Shown: positions 34,928 to 44,612 of the stretch, piece after piece
How positions within the stretch are numbered: the first letter of the stretch is position 1
How the letters are laid out: each line of letters begins with the position of its first letter
Assembly (NCBI RefSeq): GCF_002332425.1
Contig: NZ_NRGS01000017.1
Location: forward strand, 62,001 to 126,000
Direction: 5' to 3'
Length of the DNA stretch: 64,000 nucleotides
Source: Brachybacterium alimentarium
Lineage (GTDB): Bacteria; Actinomycetota; Actinomycetes; Actinomycetales; Dermabacteraceae
The notes under the pieces: model-generated
What the model saw: the letters and a program-made list of their open reading frames with translations, nothing else
The model's database searches: none
What the model was told of the DNA's origin: nothing
Program-made: the position numbers and the translations under genes

Positions 34928-36791
34928 GACCCACATAAGCCGTCATGATCGCCGTATGCCCCGAGTCGATAACGCCGAGACCACTGTGACCGCTGAGCCG
35001 ACCGCGGCCGCCACGACCACTGCGACCACTGCGACCACTGCGACCACTGCGACCACTGCGACCACTGCGAGCGAACCTGCCGGCTCCTCAGTGCAGACCG
35101 CCCCTGCTCGGGCGCGCCCGTCCCGCTCGGGCAAGCCGCAGGGGCAGTGGAAGGTCGACGGCACCGCACCGCTGAACGCCAACGAGGAGATCAAGGCCGC
35201 TGACAACGGGCTCAACGTGCGCGAGCGCATCGAGCGGATCTACGCTCCCGGCGGTTTCGACTCGATCCCCGATGACGACCTCCACGGTCGCTTCCGCTGG
35301 TGGGGCCTGTACACCCAGCGCAAGCCGGGCATCGATGGAGGGCGCACCGCACAGCTGGAGCCCCATGAGCTCGAGGACCGCTACTTCATGATGAGGGTGC
35401 GCACCGATGGCGCCGCGCTCAGCCCGCAGGCGCTGCGAGTGCTGGGCACCATCTCCACCGAGTTCGCCCGCGGCTCGGCGGACATCTCGGACCGGCAGAA
35501 CATCCAGTACCACTGGGTCGGGATCGAGGACGTCCCCGAGATCTGGCGACGTCTGGCCACGGTGGACCTCGAATCGACGACCGCCTGCGGCGACACCCCG
35601 AGGGGCTTCCTCGGTAGCCCGGTGGCCGGGATCGCGGCCGACGAGATCATCGATCCCACCCCGGTGATCACGGAGATCAAGCGGCGGTACCTCGGCGACC
35701 CCGACCTGGCGAACCTGCCCCGCAAGTTCAAGACCGCGGTCACCGGCCACCCCAGCCAGGACGTGGTCCACGAGATCAACGACATCTCCCTGGTCGGCGT
35801 GGTCCACCCCGAGCTGGGCCCGGGGTACGACCTGTGGGTGGGCGGCGCGCTGTCCACCACTCCCCGACTGGCCGAACGGCTCGGCGCCTTCGTGCGCGAG
35901 GACCAGGCGGCCGACGTCTGGCACGGCGTGGTGAGGATCTTCCGCGACTACGGCTACCGCCGGCTGCGGAACAAGGCCCGGCTGAAGTTCCTCCTGGCCG
36001 CCTGGGGCCCCGAGAAGTTCCGCGAGGTGCTGGAGAGCGAGTACCTCGGATACTCGCTGGCCGACGGGCCCGCCGCCGGTGCGCCCGTCGGCCCTGCCGA
36101 CCACGTCGGCGTCCACCCCCAGAAGGACGGCCGCGTGTATGTCGGCGCGACCACCACGGTGGGCCGCGTCGGAGGCGGGCTGCTGAGCGCCCTGGCGGAC
36201 CTGGTCGAGACGGTGGGTGCGGAGGCGGTCCGGCTGACACCGTTCCAGAGCGTCGTGGTGCTCGGTGTCCCCACCGACGGGGTCGATGAGCTGCTGACAG
36301 GGCTCGATCAGCTCGGACTCAGCACCCGTCCCAGCCCGTTCCGGCGCTCCACCATGGCGTGCACCGGGCTCGAGTTCTGCAAGCTCGCGATCGTCGACAC
36401 CAAGGACACCGCCGCACACACCATCTCGGTGCTGGAGGACCGGCTCCGCGACATCACGCCGCAGCTCGAGGACTCCATCAGCCTGCACGTGAACGGCTGC
36501 CCGAACTCCTGCGCCCGGATCCAGACGGCGGACATCGGGCTGAAGGGCCAGATCGTCACCACCGAGGAGGGGGAGCAGCTGCCCGGGTTCCAGGTGCACC
36601 TGGGCGGCTCTCTGGCCGCCCCCGGGCTCGAGCAGCCCCAGCTCGGCCGCACCCTGCGCCAGCACAAGGTCGCCGCCCGCGATCTCCCCGACTACGTCGA
36701 ACGCGTCGTGCGGCGCTTCGTCGGATCCCGAGCCCCCGGCGAGTCCTTCGCCGTCTGGGCCCACCGCGCCGAGGACGAGGAGCTGCGATGA
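34926..36791 (+). CDS. Ferredoxin-dependent assimilatory sulfite reductase
   Basis: A siroheme and [4Fe-4S] enzyme of 621 residues (or 611 from the ATG at 34956) that reduces sulfite to sulfide with six electrons. Cluster and siroheme cysteines are present as CTGLEFC (479 and 485) and CPNSC (525 and 529). Two nitrite/sulfite reductase half-domains flank them, with DISDRQNIQYHWVGIEDVPEIW in the first. A Cys-Tyr-type crosslink cannot be judged here. Residues 20-45 are a Thr-Ala repeat (35015-35068) not found in the core enzyme. First gene of the cys operon; its stop overlaps cysH. Assignment to sulfite rather than nitrite rests on this context. Confidence 0.93.
   Translation: MTHISRHDRRMPRVDNAETTVTAEPTAAATTTATTATTATTATTATTASEPAGSSVQTAPARARPSRSGKPQGQWKVDGTAPLNANEEIKAADNGLNVRERIERIYAPGGFDSIPDDDLHGRFRWWGLYTQRKPGIDGGRTAQLEPHELEDRYFMMRVRTDGAALSPQALRVLGTISTEFARGSADISDRQNIQYHWVGIEDVPEIWRRLATVDLESTTACGDTPRGFLGSPVAGIAADEIIDPTPVITEIKRRYLGDPDLANLPRKFKTAVTGHPSQDVVHEINDISLVGVVHPELGPGYDLWVGGALSTTPRLAERLGAFVREDQAADVWHGVVRIFRDYGYRRLRNKARLKFLLAAWGPEKFREVLESEYLGYSLADGPAAGAPVGPADHVGVHPQKDGRVYVGATTTVGRVGGGLLSALADLVETVGAEAVRLTPFQSVVVLGVPTDGVDELLTGLDQLGLSTRPSPFRRSTMACTGLEFCKLAIVDTKDTAAHTISVLEDRLRDITPQLEDSISLHVNGCPNSCARIQTADIGLKGQIVTTEEGEQLPGFQVHLGGSLAAPGLEQPQLGRTLRQHKVAARDLPDYVERVVRRFVGSRAPGESFAVWAHRAEDEELR
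35015..35068. repeat. Six 9-nt tandem units in the sulfite reductase N-terminus
   Basis: Six copies of GACCACTGC encode a Thr-Thr-Ala array in the unstructured N-terminal tail. The units are identical, a sign of recent expansion, and because they are multiples of three a length change would not break the frame. Confidence 0.9.
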
Positions 36792-37690
36792 CCCGCCGGA
36801 GCACCACCCATGTCCAGACCACCAGCGCCGACGAGCCCGCCCGGCCCGCCGCCGCCCGGACCTGCGATGCGACCACCGCCGCCGCTGATGCCCGGGCAGA
36901 CCCCGCCGCGCGCACGGCTGCTCTGCGGGCGCTCGCCGAGGAGGCCTCGGCGCGCTTCGCCGCTCTCGAGGAGACCCTGGCTCCCGATGAGCTCGCCGCC
37001 GCCGTCAGCGCCTGGGCAGCACACACCTTCGGCGCCGACCTCGCCGTCGCCTGCAGCATGGCCGATGCCGTGCTCCCCCACGTCGTCTCCCAGCACCTCC
37101 CCGGCGTGGACGTGCTCTTCCTCGAGACCGGATACCACTTCCCCGAGACCCTCCGGACTCGCGACCGCGTGGCGCGTGAGCTCGACGTGACGGTGGTCGA
37201 CGTGCTCCCCGAGCGCACGGTGCCCCAGCAGGATGCCGACCTCGGCGCCCAGCTCCACGACCGCGATCCTGCCGCCTGCTGCGCACTGCGCAAGGTGGAC
37301 CCGCTGCGCCGGGCACTGTCCGGCTACGACGCCTGGGTCACCGGGGTGCGCCGGGAGGAGGGCCCCACCCGTGCCGACACTCCCCTGGTCACCTATGACG
37401 AGGCCTTCGACCTGGTGAAGATCAACCCCCTGGTCACCTGGTCGTTCGGACAGCTCATGGGGTACTCCCATGACCACGGCCTGCCGGAGAACCCACTGCT
37501 GGAGCAGGGCTACCCGAGCATCGGCTGCGCGCCGTGCACTCGCGCCGTCGCCCCGGGCGAGGACCCCCGCGCCGGCCGCTGGGCCGACTCCGACAAGACC
37601 GAGTGCGGCCTCCACCCGGCCGGTGACTCCCCCTCCACCATCGCCCCTCTGTCCCTGCTCACCGTCGACACCACCCAGGAGCCCACATGA
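36788..37690 (+). CDS. cysH: Adenylylsulfate (APS) reductase
   Basis: A 300-residue thioredoxin-dependent reductase making sulfite. It carries the [4Fe-4S] cysteines expected for an APS (not PAPS) enzyme: C164-C165 in PAACCALRKV and C247, C250 in GCAPC, plus the catalytic Cys273 in TECGLH. The PP-loop like region is around VACSMADAV. This agrees with the absence of a CysC kinase in the operon. The first 45 residues are an Ala/Thr/Arg-rich tail. ATGA overlaps join it to the sulfite reductase and cysD genes. Confidence 0.95.
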   Translation: MTRRSTTHVQTTSADEPARPAAARTCDATTAAADARADPAARTAALRALAEEASARFAALEETLAPDELAAAVSAWAAHTFGADLAVACSMADAVLPHVVSQHLPGVDVLFLETGYHFPETLRTRDRVARELDVTVVDVLPERTVPQQDADLGAQLHDRDPAACCALRKVDPLRRALSGYDAWVTGVRREEGPTRADTPLVTYDEAFDLVKINPLVTWSFGQLMGYSHDHGLPENPLLEQGYPSIGCAPCTRAVAPGEDPRAGRWADSDKTECGLHPAGDSPSTIAPLSLLTVDTTQEPT

Positions 37691-38625
37691 CGACTCCGGT
37701 CCAGGACCCACACGCCGTGGACACCGCCCGCCGGCACCCCGACCTGCTCGATGCGCTCGAGAGCGAGGCCCTCCACATCATCCGCGAGGTGGTCGGCGAG
37801 CTCGAACGCCCCGTGATGCTGTTCTCCGGAGGCAAGGACTCCGTGGTGATGCTGCACCTCGCCGCGAAGGCGCTCTGGCCGGCGCCGGTCCCCTTCCCGG
37901 TGCTCCACGTGGACACCGGGCACAACTTCCCCGAGGTGCTGCAGTTCCGCGACGCTGCCGTGGAGCACTACGGCGTCCAGCTCTACGTCGCCTCCGTCCA
38001 GGACTACCTCGACGACGGCCGGCTGCAGGAGCGCAGCGACGGCACCCGAAACCCCCTGCAGACCCTGCCGCTGCTCGACGCGATCGAGGAGCATCGTTTC
38101 GACGCCGTCTTCGGCGGCGGCCGGCGGGACGAGGACAAGGCCCGTGCCAAGGAGCGCATCGTGAGCCTGCGCAACTCCTTCGGGCACTGGGATCCCAAGA
38201 ACCAGCGTCCGGAGCTCTGGGACCTGTACAACACCCGGCGTCGGCCCGGCGAGCACGTGCGCGTCTTCCCGCTGTCGAACTGGACCGAGCTGGACGTGTG
38301 GCGCTACATCGCCCGCGAGGGCATCGCCCTGCCGACGCTGTACTACGCCCATGAGCGGGAGGTCGTCGAACGCGACGGGATGCTCCTGTCCCCCGGAGAC
38401 TGGGTGCACCTCGGCGAGGGCGAGGAGTCCAGTGTGCGCACCGTGCGCTACCGGACCGTGGGCGACATGTCCTGCACCGGGGCCGTGGCCTCCACCGCCT
38501 GCGACGTCGAGGCGGTGATCGCCGAGGTCGCGGCGACCACGGTCACCGAACGCGGCGCCACCCGCGCCGACGACCGCCTCTCCGAGGCCGCCATGGAGGA
38601 TCGCAAGAAGGAGGGCTACTTCTGA
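37687..38625 (+). CDS. cysD: Sulfate adenylyltransferase subunit 2
   Basis: A 312-residue catalytic subunit of ATP sulfurylase, which forms APS from sulfate and ATP. The PP-loop is FSGGKDSVVM (residues about 42-51); FGGGRRDEDKARAKERI and PLSNWTELDVWRYI follow as in known CysD, and it ends in KKEGYF. Start overlaps the cysH stop (ATGA) and its own stop shares a base with the cysN ATG. Confidence 0.97.
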   Translation: MTTPVQDPHAVDTARRHPDLLDALESEALHIIREVVGELERPVMLFSGGKDSVVMLHLAAKALWPAPVPFPVLHVDTGHNFPEVLQFRDAAVEHYGVQLYVASVQDYLDDGRLQERSDGTRNPLQTLPLLDAIEEHRFDAVFGGGRRDEDKARAKERIVSLRNSFGHWDPKNQRPELWDLYNTRRRPGEHVRVFPLSNWTELDVWRYIAREGIALPTLYYAHEREVVERDGMLLSPGDWVHLGEGEESSVRTVRYRTVGDMSCTGAVASTACDVEAVIAEVAATTVTERGATRADDRLSEAAMEDRKKEGYF

Positions 38626-40016
38626 TGAGCACGACGACGATGAGCACCGAGCAGACCGGCGCCGGCACGGCCAGCACCACCGGGCCCGCGAGGACCGGGC
38701 CGACGACAGGGACGGCGACGGACGGCACGGCAGCGGGCCCGGTGACGCCGACCCTGCTGCGCCTGGCGACCGCCGGCAGCGTGGATGACGGCAAGTCGAC
38801 CCTGATCGGTCGGCTGCTGCACGACACGAAGTCCGTGCTGGCCGACCAGCTGGCGGCTGTCGAGGACGCGAGCCGACGCCGCGGCTGGACCGGCGAACTG
38901 GCGGACCTCGCGCTGTTGACCGATGGTCTGCGGGCGGAGCGGGAGCAGGGCATCACGATCGATGTCGCCTACCGCTACTTCGCGACCGCCGAGAGGTCCT
39001 ACGTGCTGGCGGACACCCCGGGCCACGTCCAGTACACGCGCAACACCGTCACCGGCGCCTCCACGGCCGACGTGGTCGTGGTGCTGGTCGATGCCCGCAA
39101 CGGGGTGGTCGAGCAGACCCGCCGCCATCTCGCGGTGGCGGCGCTGCTGCGGGTCCCCCACGTGGTCGTGGCCCTGAACAAGATCGACCTGGTCGAGGAT
39201 CCTCAGCGGGTCCACGAGCAGGTCGCCGCCGATCTGGCCGACGTGGCCCGGGCGCTCTCCGGCGCCGTGCCCCCGGTGGTCCCCCTCTCGGCGCTGCGCG
39301 GCGACAACGTCGTCCATGCCTCGGAGGAGACCCCCTGGTACGCGGGGCCGACGCTGCTGGCGCTGCTGGAGTCCCTGCCGCCGGCCCGCGACCTCCAGCA
39401 CGACGGGTTCCGGATGCCGGTCCAGCTGGTGATCCGTCCCCAGCACGGTGCCCGGGACGCCACGCACGTCGACTACCGCGGCTACGCGGGGCTCATCACC
39501 TCCGGGACGGTCGAGGTCGGTGACCGGGTGACCATTGCCGGATCCGGCCGCGCCACCACGGTGGCCGGGATCGATCTGGACCGCTCCGGCGTGCAGCGCG
39601 CCGAAGCAGGCCTGTCCGTCACCCTGCGGCTGAGCGAGGACGTCGACGTCTCCCGCGGGGATCTGCTCGCCGCCGGGGACGTGCCCTCCCCCAGCGACAG
39701 CTTCTCCGCCGTGCTGTGCTGGTTGTCCGAGCGTCCGCTGCGGGCGGGCTCCCGCGTGCTGATCAAGCACGGGACCCGCACGGTGCAGGCCCGTGTGACC
39801 GCGGTCCGGGATCGCCTGGACATCTCCACCCTCGAGCACGAACCGGCCGACCAGGCCGAGCTCAACGACCTCGTCCGCGTGGATCTGGACCTCGCCCAGG
39901 CCCTCCCCGTGGAGGCGTACTTGACCTCCCGGACGGGCGGCGCCTTCATCGTGATCGACCCTCAGGACGCCACCACTCTCGCCGCCGGGATGGTCGATGA
40001 TCCCGAGCGGCCCTGA
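38625..40016 (+). CDS. cysN: Sulfate adenylyltransferase subunit 1 (GTPase)
   Basis: A 463-residue EF-Tu-like GTPase that drives CysD. G1 is AGSVDDGKST (near residue 50), G3 is DTPGH, G4 is NKID. Domains II and III follow (the latter from about residue 355). It ends without an APS kinase (CysC) domain, again fitting the APS route. Residues 1-45 are a Thr/Gly/Ala-rich extension. Overlaps the TauE-type gene by 20 bases. Confidence 0.95.
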   Translation: MSTTTMSTEQTGAGTASTTGPARTGPTTGTATDGTAAGPVTPTLLRLATAGSVDDGKSTLIGRLLHDTKSVLADQLAAVEDASRRRGWTGELADLALLTDGLRAEREQGITIDVAYRYFATAERSYVLADTPGHVQYTRNTVTGASTADVVVVLVDARNGVVEQTRRHLAVAALLRVPHVVVALNKIDLVEDPQRVHEQVAADLADVARALSGAVPPVVPLSALRGDNVVHASEETPWYAGPTLLALLESLPPARDLQHDGFRMPVQLVIRPQHGARDATHVDYRGYAGLITSGTVEVGDRVTIAGSGRATTVAGIDLDRSGVQRAEAGLSVTLRLSEDVDVSRGDLLAAGDVPSPSDSFSAVLCWLSERPLRAGSRVLIKHGTRTVQARVTAVRDRLDISTLEHEPADQAELNDLVRVDLDLAQALPVEAYLTSRTGGAFIVIDPQDATTLAAGMVDDPERP

Positions 40017-40944
40017 GGCGGCCGTCGTGCTCCTGGAGCTGCTGCCCGCCGGGATTGCCGGCTTCCTCGCGCAGATGATCGACGGCGCCCTCGGGATGGG
40101 CTACGGGGTCACGTCGGCCTCGCTGCTGCTCGCGACGGGAATGGCTCCTGCCGTGGTCGCCGCGACCGTGAAGTTCGCCCAGCTGGGCACGACGCTCGCC
40201 TCCGGCGCCAGCCATTGGCAGGCCCGGAACGTCGACGGACGGATCGTGGCGAGGCTCGCGCTCCCCGGCGGGCTCGGCGCCCTGGCCGGTGCGACCGTGC
40301 TGTCCTCCCTGTCCCTCCAGGCCGCGGCGCCGGTGATGTCCGCTCTGCTGCTGATCCTCGGGATCCTGGTGATGGTCCGCTTCGTCACCCGGCGCAGCCG
40401 GCCGGTCACGACGGACGGTGCGAGCCCGCGGCGAGGGCTGCTGGTCCCGCTCGGCCTGGTCGGCGGTCTCGTCGACTCGACCGGGGGCGGAGGCTGGGGG
40501 CCGGTGGTGACCTCGACCCTGCTGACCTCCTCCCGCACGGCGCCGCGGACCGTGATCGGCTCCGTGGCCACTGCGGAGTTCGTGGTCACCGTCTGCGCGA
40601 GCATCGGGTTTCTGCTAGGGCTCGGTCTCGACCGGGTCTCGCTCGGGCTGACCCTCGCGCTGATGATCGGCGGCGTGCTCGCCGCGCCCCTCGCGGCACG
40701 GCTCGCCGGGCGACTGCCCGCCGGCATCCTCGGAGTGCTCGTGGGGAGCCTGATCATCACCCTGAACCTCGGGCCGACGCTCAGCGGTCTCGCCGTGCCG
40801 GCGCCGGCGCGGCTCGCGGTGCAGAGCGGAGCGGCGCTGGCGTGTCTCCTGCTCCTCGCCGCGGCGCTGCGCCGCCACCGGGCCTCACGCGCCCTGCCCG
40901 CAGGGGCTGACGAGGCTGTCCCCTCCTTGCCGGTTCCTTCCTGA
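39997..40944 (+). CDS. TauE/SafE-type membrane permease
   Basis: A 315-residue integral membrane protein with about eight hydrophobic segments. GFLAQMIDGALGMGYGVTSASLL near the start and the internal repeat GGLVDSTGGGGWGPVVTSTLL are the two family signatures. TauE/SafE proteins move sulfite, sulfoacetate or related anions. Placed after cysN it resembles the predicted sulfate importer CysZ of the Corynebacterium glutamicum cys cluster, so uptake of sulfate or export of toxic sulfite are the two options. Start is uncertain within about 30 bases because it overlaps cysN. Confidence 0.88.
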   Translation: MIPSGPEAAVVLLELLPAGIAGFLAQMIDGALGMGYGVTSASLLLATGMAPAVVAATVKFAQLGTTLASGASHWQARNVDGRIVARLALPGGLGALAGATVLSSLSLQAAAPVMSALLLILGILVMVRFVTRRSRPVTTDGASPRRGLLVPLGLVGGLVDSTGGGGWGPVVTSTLLTSSRTAPRTVIGSVATAEFVVTVCASIGFLLGLGLDRVSLGLTLALMIGGVLAAPLAARLAGRLPAGILGVLVGSLIITLNLGPTLSGLAVPAPARLAVQSGAALACLLLLAAALRRHRASRALPAGADEAVPSLPVPS

Positions 40945-40980
40945 TCGAGCTTCCCGTCCCGTCCTGATCGAGAGACCTCC

Positions 40981-42561
40981 ATGCCCTCCATGCCCTCCAC
41001 CGACCTCGCCCACGGCGACGCCCTGCCCACCGCCATGCTCGACCGAGGAGCCGTGGCCCTGATCGGGGGCGGACCGGGCGCGCTGGACCTCATCACCGTC
41101 CGCGGACTGTCGCTGCTGCGCCAGGCCGACGTGGTGATCGTGGACCGGCTGGGCCCCGTCGGCCTCACCGCGCTGCTCGGCCCCGAGGTCGAGGTGATCG
41201 ACGTGGGCAAACGGCCGGGCGCCCACACGGTGCGTCAGGACGGGATCGAGGAGCTGCTGGTGCGCAAGGCCCACGCCGGTCACCGGGTCGCCCGACTCAA
41301 GGGCGGCGACCCCTTCGTGCTCGGCCGCGGCGGCGAGGAGGTGCTCGCCTGCCGCGCCGCCGGTGTGCCGGTCCAGGTGGTGCCCGGGGTGACCTCGGCG
41401 ATCGCCGGTCCCACCGTCGGGGACGTCCCGGTGACCCATCGCGGCGCTGCGGTGGCGCTCCACATCGTCAACGCCCATGGAGATCTGGGGCCGGCGGATC
41501 TCGCGGCACTGCGGGACCCGGGCACCACGACCGTGCTCATGATGGGCGTGGAATGGCTGCCCCGACTGGTCGAGCAATCCCTGCTGAACGGCGTCGACCC
41601 CTCCACCCCCGTGGCGATCGTGCAGAGCGCGACGCTCACGGACCAGCGGGTCGTGCACGGCACCCTGGCCACCATCGAACGGGTGGCCGCAGACGCCGAG
41701 ATCTCCCATCCCGCGGTGATCACCGTCGGCCGGACCGCTGCCGCAGGCTTCCTGGACCCGTCCGCCTCCGGCACCGCGCTCCGTGGGCCCAGCCGAGAAG
41801 CCCCCGCCCCCGCCGTCGAGAGCGCGCGCCCGGCAGCGATCGCGGCGTCGGCCCCGGTCCTGATCGGCTGCGCGCACGGCACCCGGTCCCGGGAGGGACG
41901 CGACGTGGTGCGGGCGATCCTGCGACGCATCGGCGAACTCGTCCCCGGGATCCCCGTGCGCGAGGCTTATGTCGATGTGCAGTCGCCCGACGTGGCCGAC
42001 GCGGTCGCCGACCTCTCCGTGCCCGCGCCCGACGTGCGCACCCGCGAGGACGACGCCGCGCCGGCGGCCGTCGTCGTCCCGCTGCTGCTGTCCACCGGAT
42101 TCCATGTCAACCAGGACATCGCCGCCGCGGTCACGGGCCGGGAAGCGGCCGCCGGGGCGCCGCTGGGCCCCGATCCGCGCCTGGCCGAGGTCATGGCGCA
42201 GCGGCTCGCGGAGGCCGGAACCCACAGCGAGAACGCAGTGGTCATGGGCGTGGTCGGCACCCGGGATCCTGCCGGGCAGGCCATGGCCCACGAGATGGGC
42301 CGGGTGCTCGCCCGGCGTCTGGGCCGCGAGGTGAGCGTCGGCTTCCTCGCCGCGGCATCGCCCACCGTGGCCGAGGCCGTCGCGAGTCGGCGCGCCGCCG
42401 GCGCCCGCCGAGTCGTGGTCGCGAACTACCTGCTCGCACCAGGGCAGTTCACCAGCCAGCTCGAGGACGCCGGCGCTGATCTGGTCGCCGCTGCGCTCGG
42501 TGACCATCCGCTCGTCGCGGAGATCGCCGTGGACAGGTACGAGGCGACGCTCGGGGCCTGA
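40981..42561 (+). CDS. Uroporphyrinogen-III methyltransferase fused to a CbiX/SirB-type chelatase
   Basis: A 526-residue fusion for siroheme synthesis. Residues about 18-255 are SUMT (IGGGPGALDLITVRGLSLLRQADVV, RLKGGDPFVLGRGGEE, VVPGVTSAIAGP, PVTHRG), giving precorrin-2. An Ala/Pro-rich linker (about 255-285) leads to a CbiX-like domain with two candidate metal-binding histidines (GCAHGTRSREG and LLLSTGFHVNQDI), which would insert Fe2+ into sirohydrochlorin. The middle NAD step (precorrin-2 dehydrogenase) is absent here and must come from elsewhere or from a missing domain. Siroheme is the cofactor of the sulfite reductase at the head of the same operon, which explains its place. Confidence 0.9.
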   Translation: MPSMPSTDLAHGDALPTAMLDRGAVALIGGGPGALDLITVRGLSLLRQADVVIVDRLGPVGLTALLGPEVEVIDVGKRPGAHTVRQDGIEELLVRKAHAGHRVARLKGGDPFVLGRGGEEVLACRAAGVPVQVVPGVTSAIAGPTVGDVPVTHRGAAVALHIVNAHGDLGPADLAALRDPGTTTVLMMGVEWLPRLVEQSLLNGVDPSTPVAIVQSATLTDQRVVHGTLATIERVAADAEISHPAVITVGRTAAAGFLDPSASGTALRGPSREAPAPAVESARPAAIAASAPVLIGCAHGTRSREGRDVVRAILRRIGELVPGIPVREAYVDVQSPDVADAVADLSVPAPDVRTREDDAAPAAVVVPLLLSTGFHVNQDIAAAVTGREAAAGAPLGPDPRLAEVMAQRLAEAGTHSENAVVMGVVGTRDPAGQAMAHEMGRVLARRLGREVSVGFLAAASPTVAEAVASRRAAGARRVVVANYLLAPGQFTSQLEDAGADLVAAALGDHPLVAEIAVDRYEATLGA

Positions 42562-42590
42562 GACCGAGGGGTCCCGGGCCCCGAGCGTCG
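42545..42590. terminator. Bidirectional terminator after the siroheme gene
   Basis: CGACGCTCGGGGCC (42545-42558) pairs with GGCCCCGAGCGTCG (42577-42590), 14 perfect pairs. The left arm lies inside the end of the fusion gene. It separates the cys operon from convergent ilvD. Short repeats (GTCCGGAG, GGGTCGGACCAGCGG) fill the rest of the gap. Confidence 0.8.
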
Positions 42591-42673
42591 GGGGTGTCCA
42601 GAGCGTCCGGAGTGTCCGGAGCGTCCCGATGGTGCGGGTCGGACCAGCGGGCGACGGGTCGGACCAGCGGCGG

Positions 42674-44506
42674 TCAGTCCAGCGGGCGGCGGGTCGCCCC
42701 GTAGGTCGCCGAGCGCACCAGATGCGCGTACACCTTCAGCGCCTGGGAGACGACGCGATCACGGTTCACCGGCCGCCACGGCAGCGTTCCCTTCGCCTCA
42801 CGGCGCCGGGCGAGCTCTTCCTCGGGGACATCGAGCTCCAGCAGGCGCTTGTCGACGTCCATGATGATCGTGTCGCCGTCCTCGATGAGGCCGATCAGGC
42901 CACCCTCGGCCGCCTCCGGGGAGATGTGGCCGATCGAGACGCCGCTGGTGCCGCCGGAGAAGCGGCCGTCGGTGATCAGTGCGCAGGTCTTGCCCAGACC
43001 GCGTCCCTTGAGGAACGAGGTCGGGTAGAGCATCTCCTGCATGCCGGGCCCGCCCTGCGGGCCCTCGTAACGGATCACCACGACGTCGCCGGCCTTGACC
43101 GTCTTGTCGAGGATCTTCTGGACCGCCTCCTCCTGGGAGTCGCAGACCACTGCGCTGCCCTCGAAGTGGAAGAGGTCCTCGGTGACGCCGGCGGTCTTGA
43201 ACACGGCGCCGTCGCGGGCCAGGTTGCCCTTGAGCACGGCGAGGCCGCCGTCCTTGGTGTAGGCATGCGGGACCGCGCGGACCACGCCCTCCTCACCGTC
43301 GGTGTCCAGTTCGTCCCAGGTGTTCGTGGTGGAGAAGGCCTGCGTGGTGCGCACGCCGCCCGGGGCCGCGTGGAAGAGGGCCTCGGCCTTCTTCGAGGCG
43401 GAGCCGCCGCGGATGTCCCACTCCGCCAGCCAGCTGGCGAGGTCCGGGGAGTGCACCGTGTGGATCGTGTGGTCCAGCAGCCCGGCGCGGTCGAGCTCCC
43501 CGAGGATGGCGGGGATGCCGCCGGCACGGTGGACGTCCTCGACGTGCGCGGTGCCGTTGGGGGCCACCTTGGACAGCGTGGGCACCAGGCGGGAGATGCG
43601 GTCGATGTCATCGAGACCGAAGTCGACCCCGGCCTCGATCGCGACCGCGAGGATGTGCAGGATCGTGTTCGTGGAACCGCCCATGGCGACATCCATCGCC
43701 ATCGCGTTGGAGAAAGCGGCCTTGGTGGCGATCGCCCGCGGCAGCACCGACTCGTCGCCGTCCTCGTAGTAGCGCGTGGCCAGCTCGACGATCTTCCGAC
43801 CGGCCTCGAGGAACAGCTCCTTGCGGAACGCGTGGGTGGCGAGCGTGGTGCCGTTGCCGGGCAGCGAGAGGCCGAGCACCTCGGTGAGGCAGTTCATCGA
43901 GTTGGCGGTGAACATGCCCGAGCAGGAGCCACAGGTGGGGCAGGCATTCTCCTCCACCTCGGCGAGCTGCGCATCGGTGATGGAGTCGTCGGCGCTGAGC
44001 GCCATCGCATCGACCAGGTCGATCCGGTTCTCGGTGACACCCTCGACGGGCTTGCCGGATTCGGAGGGCCCGCCGGAGACGAAGATGACCGGGATGTTCA
44101 GGCGCATCGCGGCCATCATGTGGCCGGGGGTGATCTTGTCGCAGTTGGAGATGCACACCAGGGCATCCGCCGTATGCGCGTTGACCATGTACTCGATGGA
44201 GTCGGCGATGATGTCACGGCTGGGCAGCGAGTAGAGCATGCCGCCGTGGCCCATCGCGATGCCGTCGTCCACCGCGATGGTGTTGAACTCCTTGGAGATG
44301 CCGCCGGCCTCGGCGATGGAGCTCGCCACGAGATCGCCCATGTTCTTGAGGTGCACGTGACCGGGGACGAACTGGGTGTACGAGTTCGCGATCGCGATGA
44401 TCGGCTTGCCGAAATCACCGCTCTTCATGCCGGTCGCGCGCCAGAGGGCGCGAGCACCGGCCATGTTGCGGCCGTGGGTCGAGGTGCGGGAACGAAGCTG
44501 AGGCAT
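42674..44506 (-). CDS. ilvD: Dihydroxy-acid dehydratase
   Basis: A 610-residue iron-sulfur enzyme making 2-oxo acids for valine and isoleucine. Cluster cysteines are visible in [10 protein letters not shown] and in [19 protein letters not shown]. The start at 44506 ([26 protein letters not shown]) matches the E. coli N-terminus; an in-frame extension upstream is not needed. It stands apart from ilvBNC, divergent from an XRE-type regulator. Confidence 0.97.
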   Translation of the reverse strand: MPQLRSRTSTHGRNMAGARALWRATGMKSGDFGKPIIAIANSYTQFVPGHVHLKNMGDLVASSIAEAGGISKEFNTIAVDDGIAMGHGGMLYSLPSRDIIADSIEYMVNAHTADALVCISNCDKITPGHMMAAMRLNIPVIFVSGGPSESGKPVEGVTENRIDLVDAMALSADDSITDAQLAEVEENACPTCGSCSGMFTANSMNCLTEVLGLSLPGNGTTLATHAFRKELFLEAGRKIVELATRYYEDGDESVLPRAIATKAAFSNAMAMDVAMGGSTNTILHILAVAIEAGVDFGLDDIDRISRLVPTLSKVAPNGTAHVEDVHRAGGIPAILGELDRAGLLDHTIHTVHSPDLASWLAEWDIRGGSASKKAEALFHAAPGGVRTTQAFSTTNTWDELDTDGEEGVVRAVPHAYTKDGGLAVLKGNLARDGAVFKTAGVTEDLFHFEGSAVVCDSQEEAVQKILDKTVKAGDVVVIRYEGPQGGPGMQEMLYPTSFLKGRGLGKTCALITDGRFSGGTSGVSIGHISPEAAEGGLIGLIEDGDTIIMDVDKRLLELDVPEEELARRREAKGTLPWRPVNRDRVVSQALKVYAHLVRSATYGATRRPLD

Positions 44507-44546
44507 AGGGACATCTGACCACCCCGGACGCCCCGGCACCAAGACG

Positions 44547-44577
44547 CCGCCACTACTAGTGGTGGAACTGATAGTTT
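44547..44577 (+). promoter_or_regulatory. Operator-like palindrome and -10 box of the XRE gene
   Basis: An inverted repeat with 8-base arms and one mismatch (44547-44554 with 44558-44565; core CCACT-ACT-AGTGG) precedes TAGTTT (44572-44577), a fair -10 box 35 bases before the ATG. It lies in the shared ilvD/regulator gap and is a likely site for autoregulation. Confidence 0.5.
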
Positions 44578-44612
44578 TCACGCCAGGGACGACCTGCCGA
44601 CCAGGAGGCTGC

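Noticed and set aside
42500-44518. 672-codon plus-strand frame opposite ilvD
   Set aside because: Antisense shadow of ilvD with no recognisable domain.
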